From Endocalyx cinctus (lineage: Eukaryota > Ascomycota > Sordariomycetes > Amphisphaeriales > Apiosporaceae): a stretch of DNA of 64,000 nucleotides. The stretch is taken from assembly GCA_001600455.1 (NCBI GenBank), contig BCKC01000003.1, positions 3,200,315 to 3,264,314 on the forward strand, in the 5' to 3' direction. Below, piece after piece: positions 56,501 to 64,000 of this stretch. The translations under genes were made by a program, and so were the position numbers. The notes below the pieces were generated by a model. That model ran no database searches. It worked only from the letters and a program-made list of their open reading frames with translations, and was not told where the DNA came from. Numbering within the stretch: the first letter of the stretch is position 1; every line of letters starts with the position of its first letter.

Positions 56501-59025
56501 CGTGGGGTAAAAAAAAAAAAAGGACATTCTCAGAGAGAAAAAAAAGAGGTGGAAAAGCCCCGTCCCCACTAAACACTTACGGACCCCGACAGCGACATAT
56601 CCGGTCAACTATTTCCTAAACAGGAAAACGATGTTATCGATATATTTTCTACATAGCCACCGTCTTGATTCATATCATAATCTCTCTTCTAATTGAAAAA
56701 TAATTTCATGTTTTTTAATTTATCCTAAAATATACAACATCAGCTTACTATCTCCTTAAGTACGTACAGATGAACCGTTCTAAAACAAATATATGGCTAT
56801 GATCAATGTCAATAATACTTCCTTCCCTCTGCTTTTGAAGTATGATCATGTCCTTGGCGAAGGAGGCTGGGTCTAATCTTCTTCTTATTTTTTTTTCTTA
56901 TTTTTGGTTACCACTTAACTATGCATGGTACTAGCATAGTTTGTATATAGTATACTACTGTACGGTGACAGTGACGAAGATTCAAAACGGCAAGGCGTCC
57001 AATGATGGAAGCTAAGTGAGAAACAATTTATATCGTTGCACCTGATCCTGTTACCCTATTGCCTGGTGTAACTCCTTGCTGCTCACCGGCACCGTAGGAT
57101 CTGTCCCGATTCCTTCAGTTCGCAGCTAGATACGGTATCTAGTGTCTAATTCACCGATACAATGTTATACATACTATCTTCACCTCCCCCCGAAAAGCCA
57201 AGACTACTAGGATAAAGCTTGCTGGCGTATATACGTATGCTAGATTATGATTCTTACGTATGATATATGTGAAAATAAAATATCTCCGGGGCTTTGTTCT
57301 AGTATACCTGTATACCGGACATAATAATGAGGAACGATTGGTGCCACGCTCCGGTAGTATCACTGGATCGAGCCCCGTTCCCTGAAGATCTATATGTATA
57401 CTAGCATCTACGAGCCCCAAGCCGTGTATCTTTGTACCACGCTACCTAACGTCGGAAAGTATCCCTTTGCCGAGCCAATCAAGTGCTTAGTGTATATATA
57501 TCAAAGTCTCATCGACGTATGATGATCGCGACCATATGCTTTGGAATGAAAATCATGACCTACACTACATAAAATCCGAATCAAAGGGAAATATATGTAA
57601 TAGGATAATTTCCTTCCGCGGACTAAACCAACGTCGTATCGAAAACTAGTCGCCGCGGGCCAAGTAAGAAAATCACTTATACTACAGCCATATTAAACTT
57701 GGGAGCCGTTTAAACTTAGTGTAGAACCGGGATTGGTACGTATTATAAATGAAGGAAATTGTGGGACAAAAAAAAGAGGACGACGGCTTGGCCCGGCCGG
57801 GGTTGTTGAAAGTTGGGGGTGAACGTGAATGAAATCATTGGAGGACAAGTCGAATCAGCGTGGCTGTGTTTCTAAGCTGCGTAACTTCATCTATGCAACA
57901 CCGCGCAAAAGAAAAAGAAAAAACTTGAGTGCGACCAGTAGTAGGTGGTGTATTTTTTTTTTCTCCGTTCGATTCGTCACAGTAAAAAAAAAATATCTTT
58001 TGGGTAAATCGCAAGGATCCAGCCGGCCAGCATCCCACAACGTCTTAGCCTGACAAGAGCCAAGACCGCACCCTTTTGTATACTACACTGACGTGACGAC
58101 AAATCCCAAGACGGCGGTATGATGGATGGGATGAAAAACACAAATGACGAAGATGTGGCATGGTTTGAGCTGTCAATCTCTGTTCTTTCGAAAAGCTCCA
58201 CCCGGTTACCGGTATATCTACCTTTCTTAAGTACAAGGTAGATCATCGCCATGGCCAGTATATGTAGGTATACTTTACTTGCTTCTTGCTTATCTTCAAA
58301 GTTGCCGTCTTTTCTATATAAAAGGACGGGACTACTAAATAACTTCCTCTGACCTCCCACTACGTCTTTAGGTTTTGTTTTCTTTTTGGGGTCCCCAACT
58401 TGAACGCTGACCCTTCTCATCGTAATTCATCTGGTCAGATAGCCTCGAGGTAAGACTTAATCTCCTTCTTTCGTACGTACGAGGATAACGACTGACCTTT
58501 TCTTCTTAAAACATCTAGACTCACCTAACACATCGTTCCACTTGCCCTCTTAAAAAACGGTGACAAGAAGAAATTAAGTTTCTGTCTTGTGGCTTCCTAT
58601 TCATGACGTGTGTGTTTTTTGTCTTCTATACGACACTCGTGGCTGAATTCTAAAAAACAAAATCCCGTGAACCAAGTCTATAAGAAAGAGCGCGGGATTA
58701 TAATAGAAGAGGGAAGAGACGGCCCCCTCTTCGTTTCTCAGCTCGCAATCTTTTTCCTTCGACCGTTCATTCCCGTGTCTGAGACAATAGCAGGAAACAC
58801 GCGTTCGATTCAAATTTTTGTCTCTCCCCTTGCCTTTTCTTTTTCTTACTCACTTATCCTTCTTGGTTTATTATTATAAACATTGGATCTTATATCTCCA
58901 TTAATAACTCCGATTTATATCTCAAGGCCTCCATAAACTTGAGAAATATAAATTTGGAGAGACAATACCTTTTTAATATTCATATTATCCAACACCTGAA
59001 AGGCCAGCAGAAAAGTTTAAAGAAG
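53559..59025. other. Gene-poor stretch (5.5 kb)
   Basis: Longest gap in the window, between the AGC kinase and the DOMON/b561 gene. It holds CT and GA microsatellites (56019-56040 and 56331-56370), many poly-A/T runs (for example 55146-55157, 56151-56165, 56509-56521, 57952-57962), and only short open frames, none with domains or secretory features that I recognise. No spliced protein could be assembled. It could hold a long non-coding RNA, a large regulatory upstream region or a fast-evolving small gene; sequence reading alone does not decide. Confidence 0.5.
56019..56040 (+). repeat. CT microsatellite
   Basis: About eleven CT units in the gene-poor stretch; a complementary GA-rich purine tract lies 300 bases on at 56331-56370. 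Confidence 0.8.
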
Positions 59026-60502
59026 ATGCAGTCTCATAAAACCACCACAGCGCTATGTAAGTCCACTATCTCCCTCACTTTGACTCATCCTTAAACATTG
59101 AACCAAAATTCCGAACGTCATGTAACTAATCATAACGGGGCACACGTACCAGCGGCGCTCACCTTACTCTCCACGTACGCCGCGCTCGCGTCCGCGGACC
59201 CGGTAAGCTACTGCCCGGCCGACTCGATCTGCTACCAAGTCGGCGTCCCCGAATCGTCCGCCTCGTCGGGCAGCGGCAACATCTACTTCCAGCTGAGCGC
59301 GCCGACGTCGTACTCGTGGGTCGCCCTGGGCACGGGGTCGTCCATGTCCGGGTCGAACATGTTCGTCATCTACCAGGACGGCGACGGGAACGTTACTCTC
59401 TCGCCGCGCACGGGTACGGGCCACACGATGCCCCAGTACAACGCCGACGCCGACGTCGAGCTGCTCGCCGGCAGCGGCGTCTCGGACGACGGCGAGACCA
59501 TGGTCGCGAACGTGCGGTGCGGCAACTGCGAGTCGTACGACGGCGGCTCGCTGAGCCTCTCGAGCTCGTCGACGAACTGGATCGCCGCCTGGCTCGAAGG
59601 CAGCAGCCTCGACTCGACCGATACCGAGGAATCGATCAGTAAGCACGACAGCGAGGACGGTTGGCAGTTCGACCTCACGGCGGCGACGATCGACGAGGAC
59701 GAGAACCCGTTCGTCTCGGAGGACGGCGAGACGACGACGCCGTCGACGGGATCGGGCTCCGGCTCTGGCTCGGCCGGATCGGGAACCGGATCGACCGGAT
59801 CATCCAGCGCCGAGGACAGGGACTACGCTCGGCAAGTCACGGCCCACGGCGTTGTCTTGTCCCTCGTCATGGTCGTGCTGTACCCCCTCGGATCCGCCGT
59901 CATGCCGCTGTTCGGCCGCTGGTGGCTCCACGCCGCGTGGCAGGGTATCGCTTTCTTGCTCATGTGGGCCGGGTTCGCTTTGGGCATCGTTATTATGAAA
60001 AACGGAGCTTTCGTAAATCACCCCCCTCTCCTTTGTTTTTTTCAGGTTTCTTTCCTTTCCAGTTCTACCCTAAAAAAAAAAAAAAAAAAAAAAAAAACAC
60101 AAGCAGCTAACAGAAACTTTTCTTCTTTTTTAAAAACAGGATTGGGACGAAACCCACTTCCAGCTCGGCATCGCCGTCGTCGCCCTCTTCGGCCTCCAAC
60201 CGTTGCTCGGCTGGATCCACCACCGCCACTTCGTCAAGCACCGATCCCGGGGCCTCGCCTCGCACGCGCACGCCTGGTACGGGCGGATCCTCATCGTCGC
60301 CGGCATCGTCAACGGCGGGCTTGGGCTCAAGCTCGCGGCCGACCTCCGCTACCTGACGGCGTACGCGGTCGTCGCCGCCGTCGTCTTCGCCGTCTACATC
60401 ATCGCCGCCGTCTTCGGCGAGGTCAGGAGGTGGAGGAGGAACCGGACCGTCGGCGCGAGCGGTGCCGGGCCCGATAGGAAAGGGTCGGTTCCTTCGGCTT
60501 GA
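59026..60502 (+). CDS. DOMON + cytochrome b561 membrane redox protein
   Basis: Predicted to pass electrons between an extracellular haem (DOMON, CDH-cytochrome-like) and a transmembrane b561 core, probably in iron reduction or extracellular redox. Exons 59026-59056, 59153-60012 and 60140-60502 give 417 residues. Exon 1 encodes only MQSHKTTTAL plus one base; it completes a signal peptide with LTLLSTYAALASA before DPVSYCP. Introns are 96 nt (GTAAGT) and 127 nt (GTAAAT donor, AAACAG acceptor). Residues 20-190 are the DOMON fold: IYFQLSAPTSYSWVALG, SNMFVIYQDG with a candidate Met ligand and GTGHTMPQY with a candidate His. A Gly/Ser linker (SGSGSGSAGSGTGSTGSSS) leads to the b561 helices with AHGVVLSLVMVVLYPLG, the haem His motif WLHAAWQGIAF, THFQLGIAVVALFGLQPLLG and SHAHAWYGRILI. 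Very GC-rich in coding, unlike its flanks. A 24-base poly-A run sits in intron 2. Confidence 0.9.
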
Positions 60503-61478
60503 GGGCGGGAGGGACGAGACGATAAAGAGGAATAAAGGCGAGAAATAAGGCCGTGTGACGGAAACCGCGGCGATGCCTGACGCGCACTTGGGAATCGGAG
60601 AGTAGTGGGAGAGGCACCTCGCATCGACTAAAAGACGAAAGCAAATAAAGGCCTGGGTTTTGGGTCCTAGAAACGAGAATAGAAATAAGGAACATTTTTT
60701 TTTTTTTGGATTAGGAAGGATAAGGGTATGATTTTCACGACACAACATGAACTTTTTTTTTTTCCCTTCTCTTTTCATTTTTGATTTTTCTCCTTTACTC
60801 CTTCTCAGGCGTACACCACTTCCACGTCTTGAAACGAGCAAATACACGATACACTGGTTAAAAAATCATTTCCTTTTCCCTTCTCTGTCCCCGGAGTGAA
60901 AGGAAATCTGGGCGGAAGGCATTCAGTTGGCCAGTCGGTTTACCTCTTTCTTCGTTAAACCCTTTGCTGGAATGGCGTTGGCGTTTTATTGAGCAAAAAC
61001 ACACTTTTTATAATGTTTTCTGGTATTGTTTTATCGAGGAGGTGGTTTCTATACCTCGAATTCCACGCTTTGCATGAAAGGCAGCATCTTGTACTCAATA
61101 GGCTTATTCGAGTTTCTTAAGAAGACTAGAATATAAATTAAGAAAAAGAGAGCTCACGGCTTGTTATTTGGTGAAGTCTTTATTTTGACATAAATTATTT
61201 TGCAATACATATGACTATATAAATCGTCGTGGATATAGACAAAACAACAAAAAGTTTCCCATGCCGATAATATTTCCCCAGATCATGTTCATTATATACA
61301 TCCTGTCTATGACAGACTCCCTATGCACCGCCAGTATTTATTATTACAATTACCAATTGATGATTTATTTCCCGAAATGTTGCGAGTGTGATATCACAGG
61401 TCTGAAATTATGACCCAGCATTTTCTTTTTTTCCTTTTCCGTATTCATTTCATCTTAGATCGTGATAAATCTCAGTAA
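60503..61478. other. Intergenic between convergent genes
   Basis: 3' flanks of the DOMON/b561 gene (+) and the F-box-like gene (-). T-rich and purine-rich tracts near 60690-60790; no gene. If the F-box-like gene has a further 3' exon (see its entry), it would lie here. Confidence 0.5.
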
Positions 61479-62654
61479 TCACGTACCGGCTGCTACAGTC
61501 GTTTCTATCAAGGCGGGTGTTCCCGCGCCTGAAGCAAATGGCGAGTCATGGGATATGACGGCAAGATCCGTGGTCCTTATCACCGTGTTTCGATTCCGGA
61601 GAGCCGCGTGTCTGAGACGCCCCAACTCGGTGATCACGATGCGAGCGATATCCTTGTCTTGGTCTATAGATGCTACCGGTAAACCGGTACTTCTTCGTCG
61701 TCGAGTGGTTGCATTCTTCCAATGAGATGGATCGTGACCGGAGCTGTTCGTCTCTCCGTCGTTGTCTACGAAGGGGAACCTCGAGAGCATGTCCGCCATG
61801 TCAACCCGCGCCCTCGGAACACCATTTAATCGGAATTCTAGATCCCCCACTCGCTCGTATAACATGGCGGCGTACAGCCTCGGCTGAGTATGCGAAATAA
61901 GCCCATAGATTATCTGTTTGAGAAGGTAATTGGAAAGAGTGTGGCCAGCAGCGAGAGTTCTGTCGGTTGGCTCGTTTAGGTCAAACTGGTCGTGGCCCGA
62001 GACGTATTGACGTAGTTCGTCCGTAGCAAATTCTGCTAGCGGTTGACAAGGCACGGTATCAACCTCGGTTGTCGATAGAAAATCCAAAACAAGATGCTCG
62101 ACCGTGATTCCGGGGGAGTCAAGCTGTGCCAGAGGTCCGCCTTGCATGAACGTTCTCAGGGCAACATCGATGGCGCATATCGAGGGCCAGTGGTCGAATC
62201 CGTCGAAGTCGGGATTAAACCTCTTCATTGCATGGTTCGATAGTTCGTTAGGCGTGGCGGCAAAGCGGAACTGTACATGTAACGTACGATAGCGTGGTCC
62301 TAAATTAGGTACCGATAGCCAAGTCGGCCATATGCTACCATTATCCACGTAGAGAAGGTCCAGAGCGAAATCCTGAGGCCGACTGGCCATCCGGCGGAGG
62401 ACGGCGAGAGTCTCTTCACAAATTTGACGATTGACCAGCAGTAACGACAAAACGGGATTTCTAACCCGATGACCTTCGAATAAGACGCTGGCGTACACCT
62501 GTCTATGATAATTGAGTCTACATCGTAGTGGGGTGATCTTACGCCTCCACAGCTCTCGCAGAGATGGTTCGGACGGAATACGCCGGGGCTGAAAAGGAAC
62601 GAATTCGATTATGGAATCTCGTATTTCACGCGGGAGACTCAACAAAGAATGCAT
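61479..62654 (-). CDS. F-box-like / 2EXR-like protein of unknown function
   Basis: Single open exon of 391 residues with an ATG at 62654. The N-terminus MHSLLSLPREIRDSIIEFV is the LPxE(I/L)R-type helix found in F-box and 2EXR-like fungal proteins, and LSLLLVNRQICEETLAVLRR is the second conserved block of that group. The central part has repeated beta-helical segments (YRTLHVQFRF, TVEHLVLDFLS). The C-terminus is Arg-rich and lacks membrane segments. These proteins form large ascomycete families, mostly of unknown role, some in SCF ubiquitin ligases. The reading frame ends GCC-GGT-ACG-TGA; that GTACGT is a good splice donor, so the true 3' end could lie in another exon. I could not find a convincing acceptor and keep the simple model. 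Confidence 0.78.
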   Translation of the reverse strand: MHSLLSLPREIRDSIIEFVPFQPRRIPSEPSLRELWRRKITPLRCRLNYHRQVYASVLFEGHRVRNPVLSLLLVNRQICEETLAVLRRMASRPQDFALDLLYVDNGSIWPTWLSVPNLGPRYRTLHVQFRFAATPNELSNHAMKRFNPDFDGFDHWPSICAIDVALRTFMQGGPLAQLDSPGITVEHLVLDFLSTTEVDTVPCQPLAEFATDELRQYVSGHDQFDLNEPTDRTLAAGHTLSNYLLKQIIYGLISHTQPRLYAAMLYERVGDLEFRLNGVPRARVDMADMLSRFPFVDNDGETNSSGHDPSHWKNATTRRRRSTGLPVASIDQDKDIARIVITELGRLRHAALRNRNTVIRTTDLAVISHDSPFASGAGTPALIETTVAAGT

Positions 62655-64000
62655 AGCGTCGTGTATAATGTTATAAAGGCTCTCTTAAGGTACGCTCGGT
62701 CGACGTGAAAAAGCAACAAGGTTTCAGCGACGGCAAGCATATAACGTCAAGGGCTAGTTGTATCTCCAACATTTGACGTTGATTGACAAGCAGCATACAT
62801 AACAAATAAAATGGTCATAAGAGCCACTTAGCAGGGCCTGACGTGAGGAAAAAGAAAGAAACAAAAAAAAAAAATAGAGAGAAATAAAAAGAAGAGACGA
62901 AGAGAGCAAATGAAGAAAAGAGAATGTTGAGCTGACAAGACTAAGTCAAAGCTTACTTACATACATAGTACTAGAATAAAAGAATGCCATAGTGGAGGAA
63001 ACAAGAGGCGAGGGATGATAAGTTTTATTTATTTAACCTTGATCGAGTCTAGACCTCGTGACGAGTACCTTGTCAGTTCAATCGGAACGGAACCAGCCAA
63101 GGACGGGGGTTCGGGTTGTGATAAACAAATAGAAAAAGAGGAATAGAGAAAGGACAAAAGATGTTAGATTCAAGAGGTTGGATATGGGATGTGTTCGGAC
63201 TTGGGACATTTTAAAGATGGATAAGATTGGTTAGATTTAATTTTATTGGATCACAAAAGGTCATGGTTACACTGGTTAAACAGCTTACTGAATTGTAAAT
63301 AAAGCAATCAAACGAGGCGGGATGGGAATATTAAAACGAGGGTAAATCCCGGTGTACGTTAAAGGTAGTAATACCATTTTAAAGTGCTGTCAACGGTATC
63401 CATGATTACCGTGGTAGGGTAGTAGGGTAGGGGGAGAAGAAAAATAGGACGCCTCATGAAAGCATGATGAAATCATACATTAAATAGAATAAAATAACAA
63501 TAATAGATATATGTTCAGCTCGAATGTATAAAATGTTACACAGCTTCTGCTACCCAACTTGGTATTCCGTGTCGGGTTTGACATCTTAACAAATCAAGGA
63601 GAGGATAGTTCAACTAGTGAACGATGACGATAATAATGACGATAATAATAATAATAATAATAATAACAAAAACAAAATCAAGACATTGCTTGATGGGAAT
63701 ATATGGATATACCTACTCAGGTATTGTATAAGAAGGAATGGAATAAAATTCACAATCGGCTATACATATCATTCGAAAATGGTAAACAATGACGATGAAG
63801 GAGAAGAAGAAGAAAAAACAAGAAGAAAACAGGAAATGATGGAGAAGTCAAAACGATCACCGCAAGTTACGAAAGATAAAATTAGATCTTCAAAGCTAGA
63901 GTTAAAGGGTTTTATGCCTAACGGGTACTTTAGTAGTTGTTTATATCTTGATGATCGATGCCTTGACGTATCTGGCTTGTCTAGCTGGGTGGCTGGCTGT
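62655..64000. other. Right end, no gene recognised
   Basis: AT- and purine-rich DNA upstream of the F-box-like gene. It has a TAA microsatellite at 63642-63666 and GAA-rich tracts near 63795-63835. No coding feature seen up to the right edge. Confidence 0.5.
63642..63666 (+). repeat. TAA microsatellite
   Basis: About eight consecutive ATA/TAA units in non-coding DNA. Confidence 0.85.

Noticed and set aside
57977..58420. 147-codon minus frame in the gene-poor stretch
   Set aside because: No domain, signal peptide or membrane helix, ordinary chance length for this AT content, and Lys/Phe runs from homopolymers.
59164..60847. Several frames overlapping the DOMON/b561 gene on both strands
   Set aside because: Shadow frames of a GC-rich gene; Arg- and Gly-rich with no family features.
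1..64000. tRNA, 5S rRNA, CRISPR array, telomere repeat, transposon or RIP-mutated repeat
   Set aside because: I searched by eye for tRNA box A/B pairs, TTAGGG runs, spaced direct repeats, long inverted repeats and AT-skewed repeat copies and saw none that hold up. Short elements could still be missed without a covariance-model search.
1..64000. Secondary-metabolite gene cluster around the two efflux pumps
   Set aside because: No polyketide synthase, NRPS, terpene synthase, P450 or Zn2Cys6 regulator is visible in the window.

Overview
The window is chromosomal DNA from a filamentous ascomycete (Pezizomycotina). The evidence is short spliceosomal introns (mostly 50-130 nt) with GTAAGT/GTACGT/GTGAGT donors and CTAAC-type branch sites, long AT-rich intergenic stretches, and typical families: HET-domain protein, 14- and 12-helix MFS pumps, a septation-associated coiled-coil protein, DOMON/cytochrome b561 and F-box-like proteins. 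TAGGTA-type low-complexity intergenic DNA would suit a sordariomycete, but the class cannot be fixed from sequence reading alone. I rebuilt exon structures by hand; each complete model closes in frame.

Layout. 1-1889 (-): 5' part of a septation-type (Uds1-like) coiled-coil gene running off the left edge. 4951-7230 (-): nine-exon MFS drug/H+ antiporter with 10-nt and 26-nt micro-exons. 8244-9980 (-): ankyrin protein with a Cys cluster. 11727-13871 (+): HRI-like eIF2-alpha kinase with a repeat-built acidic insert, followed by a 16-bp minisatellite. 14420-16245 (-): second MFS pump. 17200-17480 (-): broken GH105-like hydrolase remnant. 18108-20384 (-): HET-domain gene. 21620-25716 (-): F-box/LRR-like protein with a 1.2-kb intron. 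27577-31096 (-): SNF2-type ATPase. 32279-34929 (-): conserved coiled-coil protein of unknown function.

36871-37545 (+): orotate phosphoribosyltransferase (pyrimidine synthesis) with an altered PRPP loop. 38666-39711 (-) and 40423-41944 (+): divergent pair, pyridoxal-reductase-type aldo/keto reductase and tRNA-dihydrouridine synthase DUS4. 43495-44972 (-): Pch1/cyclin K-T-like cyclin. 45961-47601 (-): U4/U6 snRNP WD40 protein PRP4. 48499-50358 (+): secreted GH27 alpha-galactosidase. 52041-53558 (+): AGC kinase of the S6K/Psk1 type. 53559-59025: a 5.5-kb stretch with no recognisable gene. 59026-60502 (+): secreted-entry DOMON + cytochrome b561 membrane redox protein. 61479-62654 (-): F-box-like protein. 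62655-64000: no gene seen.

The genes do not form one cluster or pathway. Housekeeping functions (PRP4, DUS4, OPRT, P-TEFb-type cyclin, eIF2-alpha kinase, S6K-like kinase) are interspersed with accessory ones (two pumps, HET protein, dead hydrolase, secreted galactosidase, extracellular redox protein). The accessory stretch 4.9-20.4 kb holds most of the lineage-specific content. I saw no tRNA, rRNA, CRISPR array, telomere repeat or intact transposon.
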